In this document: in pieces, positions 41,401-51,229 of the stretch | Numbering within the stretch: position 1 is the stretch's first letter | Layout: the number at the start of each line of letters is the position of its first letter | Source: Prorocentrum cordatum | Taxonomy: Eukaryota; Sar; Dinophyceae; Prorocentrales; Prorocentraceae | Reading direction: 5' to 3' | Assembly (NCBI GenBank): GCA_963575745.1 | Contig: CAUYUJ010001728.1 | Span: 33,738-97,737 of the forward strand | Length of the DNA stretch: 64,000 nt | Made by a program: the position numbers and the translations under genes | The notes under the pieces: model-generated | What the model was told of the DNA's origin: nothing | The model's input: the letters and a program-made list of their open reading frames with translations, nothing else | Databases searched by the model: none

Positions 41401-41594
41401 GGCGGGGGGGGGCGTGAGCTGGGATGCCCCTCCCCCCGCTCTACCTCCGACCTGCTCGCGCGATCGGCCAGATGTCGGACGGTGTCTCGACGCTTCCTCG
41501 CAGACGACCTCAGGTCGAGTTGCGGATCGTTGAATGAGTCGTTCCTGCTCTCAGGTCGTAGATGCGATCCTCCTGCTCTCAGGTCGTCAACTTC
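41401..41594. other. Nothing recognised but a short duplication
   Basis: CCTGCTCTCAGGTCGT occurs twice (about 41546 and 41573). No gene. Confidence 0.5.
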
Positions 41595-41769
41595 TGTCGG
41601 GCCGAATGAAAGGGAGGATTAGGAAAGGGGGACTTACCAAATCCTCTGCATGCAGCTGGTTTCCGCCCCGTCGTCGGACCCAATCCTCGATACATGGGCG
41701 CCTCCCGGCGCCAGGAGGCGCCAGGAAAACCAGCTGCGTGAGCTGATTCTCTACCCTGCCCTTTGCTAT
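41595..41769 (+). mobile_element. Family E element, copy 3
   Basis: TGTCGGGCCGAATGAAAGGG on the left, CTCTGCATGCAGCTGGTTTC, a GGCGCCTCCCGGCGCC/AGGAGGCGCC hairpin and CTACCCTGCCCTTTGCTATT on the right. Its right terminus runs directly into copy 4. Confidence 0.7.
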
Positions 41770-41964
41770 TCGGGTCGGGCGAAAGGGGGGATTGGGAAAG
41801 GGGGGGGTACGAAATCTGGTGCATGCAGCTGGTTTCGGCCCCGTCGCCGGGCCTATTCTTCGATACATGGGCGCCTCCCGGCGCCAGGAGGCGCCAGGAA
41901 AACCCGCTGCGTGAGCTGGTTCTCTGCCCTGCCTTTTGCTATCCTCCCCTTTCGTGGGACCCGA
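41770..41964 (+). mobile_element. Family E element, copy 4
   Basis: The left end TCGGGTCGGGCGAAAGGGGG is intact. The right end reads CCCCTTTCGTGGGACCCGA, changed relative to copy 2 (GTGGGA for CCCGA). The interior is nearly the same as copy 3, so the two look like a tandem pair. Confidence 0.75.
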
Positions 41965-41993
41965 TTTGGGTCCCACGAAAGGGGAGGATAGCA
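41937..41993. other. Perfect 26-bp-arm hairpin
   Basis: TGCTATCCTCCCCTTTCGTG then GGACCC, a 5-base loop GATTT, then the exact inverse ending GGATAGCA. It overlaps the right end of the family E copy 4. GGGACCCGATTTGGG recurs twice more up to 42050. Confidence 0.9.
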
Positions 41994-42186
41994 TGTGCTA
42001 AATTGGGACCCGATTTGGGTCCCACGTCGTAGGACCCGATTTGGGCCCCACGATTTTGCTAAATTTCCACATGCGGTGTGCTGAATGGCTGAATGGGAAG
42101 GAGCGTGCCGCGGGGGGCAGGGAGCACAGCGCGGGGGAGCGAGGGGGGGGGGGGGCAAGAGTCCAGGCCTCGCCGGTGAGGCCCCG

Positions 42187-42333
42187 AGTTAAGTCGGGCC
42201 TGTCCCTCTACAGGAGGAATCGTCAAAAATAGTCTCGGGCCTATTTTATATATTTTTTGAATATTTACGGGTATTGTTTGCACATTTTTGTTCGCCCAGA
42301 ACCCCCCTGTAGGGGGACTTGCCCGACTTAACC
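42187..42333 (+). mobile_element. Family C inverted-repeat element, copy 2
   Basis: Ends AGTTAAGTCGGGCCTGTCCC...TCTACAGG and CCTGTAGGGGGACTTGCCCG...ACTTAAC are inverted over about 27 bp. The 80-bp interior is AT-rich (TATTTTATATATTTTTTGAA). Confidence 0.8.
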
Positions 42334-42350
42334 CTAAAGTTTTTCTCGTT

Positions 42351-42462
42351 TGTTGGATGCTCGTGTGCATCCTGGGGAGGGTACCCTAGGCTGTTCTGTG
42401 TGTTTTGGCCGGCGGAGGGCCCCATGTTCTTGAAGGATGTTCTTCTGGCCTAGGTCCCACTG
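42351..42462. repeat. Family K dispersed repeat, copy 1
   Basis: TTGGATGCTCGTGTGCATCC, GTGTGTTTTGGCCGGCGGAG and CATGTTCTTGAAGGATGTTC match 60450-60572 in order. It ends in a CTAGGTCC/CCAGGTCC splice-like site in both copies. Confidence 0.65.
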
Positions 42463-42845
42463 TACACCTTAGGCGATGCTTAAGAAAACTTAGGTTTTCG
42501 GCCAGAGTCTCGATTATTCTTAATGTTTCCATGTAAATCCTAAGATGTTCATAGAAATTCTGGGTTTTTGTTCAAGTTCTGAGACCATGAATTTCTTAAC
42601 CCATGATTTCTTAACCATTTCGCGTGGTGTAGATGGGGCTGGGGGGTCGCGCCGCATCGCCGAAACATCGGCGATGCGGCTCGATGTGGATCCCGATTTC
42701 CTCCGCGCTTCCGCCGCCGACGCATCGCCGGCGTCGCCGGTGCGCCGGCGGTGCTCCGCTGGGGGGGGCCTCTAGGGAGGCGGGAGGCGTGGAGCTGGAG
42801 GCCAGAGGAGGGAGGCCCCCAGGTGGAGGGAGGGAAGAGGAACGC
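42463..42845. other. No gene recognised; short dyad
   Basis: GCCGCATCGCCGAAACATCGGCGATGCGGC (42649-42678) is a near-perfect hairpin. A related dyad lies at 60790-60815, also downstream of a family K copy. Confidence 0.5.
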
Positions 42846-42888
42846 GGAGGAGGAGGAGGAGGAGGAGGAGGAGGAGGAGGAGGATCGA
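42846..42888. repeat. (GGA)n microsatellite
   Basis: About 13 GGA triplets. Confidence 0.9.
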
Positions 42889-43149
42889 GTTCGATCAGGA
42901 TCAGGCCCTGTGCCCCTAGGGCGGGGCCCAATTCGGTCCGATCGGTCCGAGTCAGCATCGGTTCTGGCCAGCTCGCGCTGATTCGATTCCGGTACCCCGA
43001 CCGACGATCCGATGCGGCCCGATGATTGCATGGCGCTGCCTTGCATCCTGGCGCGGCGATCCGATTCGGCTTCGACTCCGTGCCGATGCATCCCGATCCG
43101 ATGCTCATTCCGCTTCGATCCGGTGTCCCATTCGATGCTGAGTGATCTT
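42889..43149. other. GATC/CGAT-rich spacer
   Basis: The words CGAT, GATC, GATTC and GATCCG recur at high density for 250 bp without a fixed period. No gene. Confidence 0.45.
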
Positions 43150-43275
43150 GCCTGAGGTGTCACTGTGGACCCCGCCGAGTGCCCCAGGGAGTTGCTGCCA
43201 GTGTTGCGGAAGCTGCGACACATGTTGAGCATACGCCTGTCGGACGACAGCTTTGTGAGGCAGCGGCGTGGCTTT
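43150..43275 (+). CDS. Unrecognised exon, helical
   Basis: After a possible acceptor GCCTGAG|GTG the frame reads TVDPAECPRELLPVLRKLRH then MLSIRLSDDSFVRQRRG, strongly amphipathic-helical with natural composition, and then enters a TCC microsatellite (43288-43410). No family recognised. Confidence 0.4.
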
Positions 43276-43287
43276 CCATTTCCATTT

Positions 43288-43410
43288 CCACTCCTCCTCC
43301 TCCTCCTCCTCCTCCTCTTCTTCCTCCTCCTCTTTCTCTTTCTCTTTCTCCTCCTCCTCCTCCTCCTCCTCCTCCTCCTCCTCATCCTCCTCCTCCTCCT
43401 CCCCCTTACC
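43288..43410. repeat. TCC/TTC microsatellite
   Basis: TCC with embedded CTTTCT steps. Confidence 0.9.
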
Positions 43411-43975
43411 CCGCGGTGCCCCAACCTGTTCTGCCTCGCCAAGCCCTCTCCGTCCCTGTCCTTCTGTCCGCTCTCCTCCACCATCCCACCTGTGCTGTCT
43501 CCTGCATCGGCATTTTCGCTCGTTCAGAGTTGGTTCCAGTGTTTTTTCCAGATGCAGCTCGAGGTCAAATATCTACCGTTGCGCCATCTCCCCATCCAAA
43601 AAATGTGTCTCCGTACCCTGTATATTCGAATGCTCAGCCTCAATCATCCGATTCAATGGTGGACGCGCTGGCAACGTCAAAGTGTTACATCGGCCTTCCA
43701 GCTGGAGTGAGCTGGTACCAGCATATGCGTAAGCTCACGGCAACCCATCTTCACCACACGTCGTCAAGTTGCATTCGTGTAAGCGCCAGCAGGCATATGT
43801 CATCCATGACGAACATGTCGATCATTACCAGCACTATCTTCGTCACGATGGATTCGGTCCATCCACAGTCATCAGAGTGAGAGGGCCGAACGGTCATTCA
43901 CTGTCCCTGCGTGCGTGGCTGAAGTGGGGTTCCACGGTGCGGATTGTTGTTGCGTTGTTGTTTTTTGTTGTCGTC
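43411..43975 (+). pseudogene. Coding-like remnant, two overlapping frames
   Basis: One frame reads ELVPVFFPDAARGQISTVAP then ALATSKCYIGLPAGVSWYQH (about 43510-43740). Another then reads AYVIHDEHVDHYQHYLRHDG and FGPSTVIRVRGPNGHSLSLR (about 43790-43915). Such a hand-over suggests a decayed gene, possibly from a transposable element, but I find no catalytic motif. Confidence 0.3.
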
Positions 43976-43983
43976 GTCTCACT

Positions 43984-44108
43984 CGCGACACACCCGCGAC
44001 ACCACCTGCGACCCACCCGCGACCCATCCGCGACCCACCCGCGACGCGACCCACCCCGCAACCCACCCGCGATTCGCCCACGACCCACCCGCGACCCACC
44101 CCGCGCCC
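43984..44108. repeat. CGACCCACC tandem repeat
   Basis: About eleven copies of CGACCCACCCG with 9-13 bp steps. Confidence 0.85.
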
Positions 44109-44528
44109 GCCCCTTCACTCTTATCCGCAATTGCGGGGTGCTACATATCCACCAAGTGGCATGCACTCATTGCGTTGGCGCTTGCAATCTTATGCAACAC
44201 CAGTGGACTAGTGCCGACTCATGTGTCGAGCTTTCTGTCTATCTCGAGGCATGGTTGAACACGTCGATGCACATCACAAATATGACCAGTTGCGCTGCCG
44301 ACTGATTCCGGCACCGTGCTCGGGCGGGGACCGGGTGGCGGGGCTCCCGCGAAGATGACCGCACCTAGCGTATCGCGGGGCGCGATGCGCGAAGCTGGGT
44401 GACCTAGACACAAGATTAGGTGTACTTGCACTTTCGATCAGATTGCTGGGGGCCCGTGGCGCCGTCGGATCCCTGTCGTGTGGAGTGGCGTTCAAACCTC
44501 GCGATGATTCGCGTATCCCCAGCGGCCC
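44109..44528. other. No gene recognised
   Basis: Balanced composition and no repeat match. Confidence 0.45.
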
Positions 44529-45030
44529 ATCTAAAAAAACGACGCCTCCGAGATTTGCGTGCGTGAGGAGGTTGAAGGAGGGAAGGAAGGATCCAGAAAC
44601 GACGCCTCCGAGATTTGCGTGCGTGAGGAGGTTGAAGGAGGGAAGGAAGGATCCAGAAACGACGCCTATGCGATTTGCTTGCGTGAGGAGGTTGAAGGAA
44701 GGAGGGAAGGATTATAGTTAGGGGAACGAAAAATGACATAAACATAAACACTCGGAGGTCCGCGCGGATGTCTCGGATCCGCGCTGGACCCCCCTCCCTG
44801 GCGCGCGAAGCGCGCCAGGGGCGGCGCCGGAGGCGCCGCCAGGGGGGTCCAGCGCGGATCCGAGAAATCCGCGCGGACCTCCGAGTTTTTATGTTTATGT
44901 CACTTTTCGTTCCCCGAACGGTGAGGAGCAGGAGGAGAATGAGGGAAGGAAGGAGGGAGGGATCCAGAAACGACGCCTATTAGATTTGCTTTGCGTGAGG
45001 AGGTCGAAGGAAGGAGGGAAGGATTATGGT
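44529..45030. repeat. 60-bp tandem repeat interrupted by a family D element
   Basis: GAAACGACGCCTCCGAGATT then TGCGTGCGTGAGGAGGTTGA begins at 44536, 44596 and 44656 (exact 60-bp steps). A further unit starts near 44967, beyond the element at 44717-44919. Confidence 0.9.
44717..44919. mobile_element. Family D inverted-repeat element, copy 4 (best preserved)
   Basis: A 203-bp element that is inverted along nearly its whole length: GTTAGGGGAACGAAAAATGA, CATAAACATAAACACTCGGA, GGTCCGCGCGGAT on the left and the mirrored ATCCGCGCGGACCTCCGAG, TTTTTATGTTTATGTCACTT, TTCGTTCCCCGAAC on the right. The core has two further dyads (TGGCGCGCGAAGCGCGCCA, GGCGCCGGAGGCGCC). It sits inside a tandem array, which shows it was inserted. 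Confidence 0.85.
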
Positions 45031-45055
45031 GAGGAGCAGGAGGAGGAGTTAGGGG

Positions 45056-45197
45056 GCCACATGTGAACCCTACCCCTACCCCCCACGATTTCTGAGGGGG
45101 AGGGTGGGGTTCACTCCGCTCGGGAGCTCCCGAGCGGAGTGAACCCCACCCTCCCCCTCAGAAATCGTGGGGGGTAGGGGTAGGGTTCACATGTGGC
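45056..45197. repeat. Perfect 142-bp palindrome with no spacer
   Basis: Every base from 45056 to 45126 pairs with 45197 back to 45127. The centre is CGGGAG|CTCCCG, the ends GCCACATGTG and CACATGTGGC. It lies between GGA-rich tracts. Confidence 0.95.
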
Positions 45198-45345
45198 AGG
45201 GGGAGGAGGAGGAGGAGGAGGAGGAGGAGGAGGAGGAGGAGGAGGAGGAGAGGGAGGAAATGGACGAGGAATGGAGGAGGAGGAGGAGGAGGCGGAGGAG
45301 GAGGAGGGGGAGGAGGAGGAGGAGCAGGAGGAGGAGTGGCGCGGA
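45198..45345. repeat. (GGA)n microsatellite
   Basis: GGA triplets with a few ATGGAC and GCGGAG steps. Confidence 0.95.
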
Positions 45346-45496
45346 GCGCCGCTCGGAGTTCGCTGCGGGTGCCCTGCGGCCCGTGGCGCGTGCTCCCCCC
45401 TTTGGGGCCCCTGCTTGCCCGGGGGGCGTTCGGTGCTCGCCTCGGCGGCCCGCGGCCCTTGCCTCGGCCCGCGGCGCCTCGTCTTCGGGAGGGGGA
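45346..45496. other. Nothing recognised
   Basis: GC-rich spacer, no supportable frame. Confidence 0.4.
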
Positions 45497-45582
45497 AGGA
45501 AGCACACAGACATGAGGGGTCGTCGATCCCCCAGGAAAGATGGGAAGATATGGGGAGTGGGGGGGGAAGACTAAAACCAGGA
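45497..45582 (+). repeat. Family F dispersed repeat, copy 3, left part
   Basis: GAAGCACACAGACATGAGGG, GTCGATCCCCCAGGAAAGAT and GGGGGGAAGACTAAAACCAG match the copy at 50425. The right half is replaced by a TA-rich tract. Confidence 0.7.
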
Positions 45583-45593
45583 TATATACATAC

Positions 45594-45642
<49 letters not shown>

Positions 45643-45673
45643 TATATATATATATATACATTTATATATATAT

Positions 45674-45708
<35 letters not shown>

Positions 45709-45730
45709 ATTATGTATATATGTATATCCC
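45583..45730. repeat. (TA)n / TATGTATA microsatellite
   Basis: About 145 bp of TA with ACATAC and ATGT steps, self-complementary. Confidence 0.95.
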
Positions 45731-45772
45731 GGGGGGCGAGGCCGGGAGCCCCAGGACAGGTGCCCCGACCCT

Positions 45773-47671
45773 CCATGGGGGGACCGGGGCTCATTTTCCC
45801 GTGTGTTTTAACAGGGTTTCCGCGTCCTGGGCCTCGGGGGGCAGCCGCCTCCGACCCCCCATGGGAGGGCGGGGCGGCCGGGGAGGTCCAAAATAGTCCA
45901 GGAGGGCCTCCAGAGGCCCCCAAGACGGCCCAAGCGGGCCCCGAGTCGCCGAAAGACCGCTCCAGGACGCCCAAGACAGGCCCAAGACGGCCCGAGAGGC
46001 CCCCCAAGGCACTCCACGACGCTTCAAGACGCCTCTCCAGAGCGCTTCCAGAGGCCGAAATCGTCAATTGTACGAAGGTTTTCGAACGATTTTGGCCTGC
46101 CAGCCTTTTCGGCTGTCCGACGTTCCAAGACGGCTCAATAGGCCCCCAAGAGCGCCCCAAGACGGCCCAAGAGGGCCCCAAGACGGCCCCAGAGTCGCCC
46201 AAGACAGCCCAACAGAGCCCCAAGACGGCCCCAAGATGCGCCCAAGAGGGGGACCACGACTCCAAAATTCGACCCTCCCGCTTGAAGAGTGCCCCAGGAG
46301 GCCCCAAGGAGCCCCCAAGAGGCCCCAGGAGGCCCCCAAGAGGCACCCAGGAGGCCCAAACGAGGCCTAAAGAGGCCACAAGACAGCCCCGAGGAGGCCC
46401 CACAACGGTCCCAAAACGGCTACCGAGAAGCTGCGAAATTGCCTTCACGACGTCCCCGACAGGCCAACCACGAGATCCAAACCAACACCCATGAGGCCTC
46501 TGACCCACCACCCAGGGCACGGTGGCGGGAGCAGTGACAGCACTTGTGCACAGCATGTTCCGGCGGGAGCCTTCCGGAACACGCTGCAGGAGGAGGAGGG
46601 AGGAAGATCAGGAGGAGAGAGAGTTGGAGTGGGAGGAGGAGGATGGGGACGAGGAGGAGGAAGAGGCCTCCCAGACAGCTCCAAGATAGCCGAAGAGGCT
46701 TCCAAGAGGGCCCTGCGCGGCCCACGAGGGCCCCAAGGCGGTGCCTGAGGCGCCCAAGACGGCCCGAGAGGGCCCCAAGACGGCCCCAAGAGAGGCCCAA
46801 GAAGGGAAACACGAACCGAGAATCCGAGCTTTCTACCCCGAGAGGTTCTCGGGAAGTCCCAAGAGGCCCCCAATCGGATCCAAGAGGCCCCCAAGAAGCT
46901 CCCAAGAGGGCCGACGAGGTTCCAAGAGATCTCCCAAGGTGGCCCCAAGAGGCACAACTCATTGTTTTACGATTGGGCTTTGACGGGTTTTAATTTTTTC
47001 GGCCTTTTGGCATCCCGATGCTCCAAGACGGCCCAAGAGGCTTCCAATACCGCTCCCATATAGAGGAAGAGGCCTCCAAGAAATCCCCAAGACGGCCCGC
47101 GAGGGCCCCAAGACGGTGCTTGAGGCGCCCAAGACGGCCCGAGAGGGCCCCAAGAGCCCCAAGAGAGGCCCAAGAAGGGGAACGCGACCCAACAGCAGAG
47201 CGGTCCCCCCAAAAAGCCCACAGGAGGCCGCAAGAGGCCCCCAAGTGGTCCGACGAGGACCCCAATAGCTTCCCGAGGGCCTAAAAGGCCCCTAGGAGAC
47301 GTCCAAGAGGCTTTGAAATAGCCTAAGAGTGCCCTCGATGCGTCAAAACTGCTTCCAGGAGGCCCCCGGGAGGCTTCCGGATTGCCTCAATCTGGCCGCA
47401 GGTGGCCTCAAGTCGGGCTTCCACGCAGCCAAGACGGCCAATGAAAGCTTCAGATTGCAGAACCGATGCCCCCAAGGGACCCTCAGACGCCCCCCCAAGA
47501 AGCACCCAAGAGGTGCCTCCATCAGCCGGTTGACGAAGCATGCGGAACACCCCAGAAGCTCCTCAGATGCCGTCGCGCGCCTGTGCTTGATATCGTTGTC
47601 CAAGATCGTCCAGCGCCCCCCTGGCCTGGGCTAGAACCTGAGCGCGCGCGAAGCGCGCGCGATGGTTCTAG
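45773..47671. repeat. Family M 1.9-kb segment, copy 1
   Basis: It begins CCATGGGGGGACCGGGGCTC and ends in the hairpin CTAGAACC...GGTTCTAG (47631-47671). It is filled with diverged CCCCAAGACGGCCCGAGAGG-type 12-30 bp steps. Almost the same sequence is found at 48491-50333. Frames on both strands are open in places only because of the repeat. No gene. Confidence 0.9.
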
Positions 47672-48490
47672 CCCAGGGACCCGAAAACAGCTGCCCGACC
47701 CTCCAGTACCGGGGCTCATTTTCGCTGTGCTCTTACGCGGTTTCGGCGTCCCGGGCCTCGAAGGCCGCCGCGATGCTCCCGGACATTTTCCAGATCCTCG
47801 GCACGGGCTCCAAGACCATTCCGCAGAGGGCTCCAACAGGCTCCAGGGCAGCCCAAGAGGGCTCCAAGACGGCTCCAGGAACGACTGCAGGGTCTCAGTT
47901 TTTCTGTGGTTTCTGCAAGACGACTCCAAGAAGACTGCATGTTTTATGAGGATGGCTTCCGCCTCTTGCCCCGAGCATCCCAAACTGCCTGAACGGTCTC
48001 CACTCGCCTTCCCCAAACCCAGCGCTTGCCCAAGCGCGTTCCGGACGGTCTTCGCCGGAACGCGCTGGAATGATCACGCGCTGCGGTTTCCCATGCCAAC
48101 GTCCTCGGACGTGGGCGCCCTGCCACGAGCGCGTTCCGGGCAGATGCTCCCGGAACGCGCTGAAAAGATATGGCCACATCTCGGGGACGCTCCCGGCACC
48201 GCTGCCCCAGCCTTTCCGGGCAGCCTCCACAGCGCTCCAGGAGGGCCCAAGACGCCCCCCAGGAGCCCCCAGAATGCGAAAGGATGGCCCAAGACGCTCC
48301 CGAGCAGCCCAAGTCAGCCTTCCGACGGCTCTCGAGGCTTCCAGGTGGCCTCCAAGAGACCCCAAGAAGTCTGATAGGTATCACGGTACGGCCCGAAGAG
48401 GCCAAAGTCGTATATGTTCAATGGTCTTTTCAATGTTTTTGGCTTCTCGCGTTTTCGAGCTTCCAACGGTCCAAGAGCGCCGAAGAGCCG
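47672..48490. repeat. Diverged partial family M unit between the two good copies
   Basis: It starts with ACCGGGGCTCATTTTCGCTG and TTTCGGCGTCCCGGGCCTCG, matching the beginning of both M copies, and carries the same CCAAGACGGCTCCAGG style, but has diverged strongly. The locus therefore holds three units in a row. Confidence 0.65.
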
Positions 48491-50333
48491 CCATGGGGGT
48501 ACCGGGGCTCATTTCCCGTGTGTTTTAACAGGGTTTCCGCGTCCTGGGCCTCTGAGGCCGCCGCCTCCGACCCCCCATGGGAGGACGGGGCGGCCGGGGA
48601 GGTCCAAAATAGTCCAGGAGGGCCTCCAGAGGCTCCCAAGATGGCCCAAGCGGGCCCCGAGTCGCCGAAAGACCGCTCCAGGACGCCCAAGATAGGCCCA
48701 AGACGGCCCGAGAGGCCCCCCAAGGCACTCCACGACGCTTCAAGACGCCTCTCCAGAGCGCTTCCAGAGGCCGAAATCGTCAATTGTACGAAGGTTTTCG
48801 AACGATTTTGGCCTGCCAGCCTTTTCGGCTGTCCGACGTTCCAAGACGGCTCAATAGGCCCCAAGGGCGCCCCAAGACGGCCCAAGAGGGCCCCAAGACG
48901 GCCCCAGAGTCGCCCAAGACAGCCCAACAGAGCCCCAAGACGGCCCCAAGATGCGCCCAAGAGGGGGACCACGACTCCAAAATTCGACCCTCCCGCTTGA
49001 AGAGTGCCCCAGGAGGCCCCAAGGAGCCCCCAAGAGGCCCCAGGAGGCCCCCAAGAGGCACCCAGGAGGCCCAAACGAGGCCTAAAGAGGCCACAAAACA
49101 GCCCCGAGGAGGCCCCACAACGGTCCCAAAACGGCTACCGAGAAGCTGCGAAACTGCCTTCACGACGTCTCCGACAGGCCAACCACGAGATCCACACCAA
49201 CACCCATGAGGCCTCTGACCCACCACCCAGGGCACGGTGGCGGGAGCAGTGACAGCACTTGTGCACAGCATGTTCCGGCGGGAGCCTTCCGGAACACGCT
49301 GCAGGAGGAGGAGGAGGAGGAGGATCAGGAGGAGAGAGAGTTGGAGTGGGAGGAGGAGGAGGAGGAGGGGGACGAGGAGGAGGAAGAGGCCTCCCAGACA
49401 GCTCCAAGATAGCCGAAGAGGCTTCCAAGAGGGCCCTGGGCGGCCCACGAGGGCCCCAAGGCGGTGCCTGAGGCGCCCAAGACGGCCCGAGAGGGCCCCA
49501 AGACGGCCCCAAGAGAGGCCCAAGAAGGGAAACACGAACCGAGAATCCGAGCTTTCTACCCCGAGAGGTTCTCGGGAAGTCCCAAGAGGCCCCCAATCGG
49601 ATCCAAGAGGCCCCCAAGAAGCTCCCAAGAGGGCCGACGAGGTTCCAAGAGATCTCCCAAGGTGGCCCCAAGAGACACAACTCATAGTTTTACGATTGGG
49701 CTTTGACGGGTTTTTTATTTTTGTCGGCCTTTTGGCATCCCGATGCTCCAAGACGGCCCAAGAGGCTTCCAATACCGCTCCCATATAGACGAAGAGGCCT
49801 CCGAGAGGGCCCCAAGACGGCCCGCGAGGGCCCAAGAGAGGCCCAAGAAGGGGAACGCGACCCAACAACAGATCGGTCCCCGCACAAGGCCCACAGGAGG
49901 CCGCAAGAGGCCCCCAAGTGGTTCGACGAGGACCCCAATAGCTTCCCGAGGGCCTAAAAGGCCCGTAGGAGACGTCCAAGAGGCTTTAAGATAGCCCAAG
50001 AGTGCCCTCGATGCGTCAAAACTGCTTCCAGGAGGCCCCCGGGAGGCTTCCGGATTAACTCAATCTGGCCGCAGGTGGCCTCAAGTCGGGCTTCCACGCA
50101 GCCAAGACGGCCAATGACGGCTTCAGATTGCAGAACCGATGCCCCCAAGGGACCCTCAGACGCCCCCCCAAGAGGTGCCTCCAACAGCCAGTTGACGAAG
50201 CATGCGGAACACCCCAGAAGCTCCTCAGATGCCGTCGCGCGCCTGTGCTTGATAGCGTTGTCCAAGATCGTCCAGCGCCCCCCAGGCCTGGGCTAGAACC
50301 TGAGCGCGCGCGAAGCGCGCGCGATGGTTCTAG
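48491..50333. repeat. Family M segment, copy 2
   Basis: Near-identical to 45773-47671 apart from small indels (for example an expanded GGA run at 49305-49385 and a shorter stretch near 49800-49850), ending in the same CTAGAACC...GGTTCTAG hairpin. In copy 1 the dyad extends outward (CCTGGGCTAGAACC/GGTTCTAGCCCAGG). In copy 2 the right side is followed by TGTATATATATG. Confidence 0.9.
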
Positions 50334-50424
50334 TGTATATATATGTATACATATATAATGGGGAGGGGGTACTGGACCAGGGGGGGGGGCCTCATTTTGC
50401 CCAGTGTCTGTGGTCACCCCCCCG

Positions 50425-50566
50425 CTGGAGACATGATGAGTCGTCGATTCCCCAGGAAATATGGGAAGATATGGGAAGTGGGGGGGAAGACTAAAACCAG
50501 GAAGATGTAGGGAAATATGGGGGATCCTGTTACTTGTGTGTACATCTATGTGTGTGTCCCAGGGCC
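50425..50566 (+). repeat. Family F dispersed repeat, copy 4
   Basis: GAGACATGATGAGTCGTCGA, CCCCAGGAAATATGGGAAGA, GACTAAAACCAGGAAGATGT and a right end TGTGTGTGTCCCAGGGCCCC. Confidence 0.75.
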
Positions 50567-50763
50567 CCATCATTCTTGGCGTCCTCGAGCCCACTGGCGC
50601 TCAGCTCGAATTTCGGCTGGGGATCTCGTGATCGCACTGCTTCGGGATGGACAGAGCGCGGGGAGAGGCGGGGAGAGGGGAGCGCGCCAGCGTTGGCGCC
50701 AGGGGCGCCGCGGGGGGAAGCCAGCACCGATCCAGGAAGTCTTGCGCGGAGCTCCGAGGGTGC
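50567..50763. other. Spacer with a family D fragment
   Basis: GCGCGCCAGCGTTGGCGCCA, AAGCCAGCACCGATCCAGGA and TTGCGCGGAGCTCCGAGGG (about 50685-50760) correspond to the right half of family D. No gene. Confidence 0.5.
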
Positions 50764-50948
50764 AGTCCAGATTTCGTCATAAAAGGGAGGGGGTCTCATT
50801 TCGGGGGGGGGGTCTCTTCCAGGCTATCCTGGAGGGCTTTGGGGGGGTCTGGGGACGATGCTTTGGAGGGTTCTCCCACGGGGGGGGGTCTAAAACTTCT
50901 CGTCTGGGAGGGTCCAGACCCCCTCCCTTTTATTACGAAATCTGGAGT
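50764..50948 (+). mobile_element. Family B inverted-repeat element, copy 2
   Basis: AGTCCAGATTTCGTCATAAA on the left, CTTTTATTACGAAATCTGGAGT on the right, the same G-rich interior as copy 1. Confidence 0.8.
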
Positions 50949-51229
50949 AGTCGAGGGAGGAAGAGTCACCCCGACCCCGAGAATTGGCGTTTGCCAAACG
51001 GCCCTGGGCGTTTGCTGAACAGCCCTGCCCTGTTCGATTCCTTCCCTGGGGGCGTTTACTAAGCGGCTTCGTTCGTCGGGGTGCTTATCATTACCTAACA
51101 GCTTTTGCTGATAGGTTTCTAGTGGGGTCAAAAGAGAGCAGCAGATGACTCCACAGGGGGGTCTGGGCGGCATCCGGGGAGCTGTGTCCGAACTCGTGTC
51201 CGAATTCGTTTTTCGCAAACAGTCACACA
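50949..51229. other. Nothing recognised but a short repeat
   Basis: GGCGTTTGCCAAACGGCCCTG and GGCGTTTGCTGAACAGCCCTG form a two-copy tandem repeat near 50984-51026. No gene. Confidence 0.5.

Noticed and set aside
45111-50265. Several 180-480-codon frames in the family M region
   Set aside because: All read as LGASWGPLG- or PRRPKRAP-type filler from the GGCCTCTTGGGG word. The same peptides appear in both copies with shifting frames.
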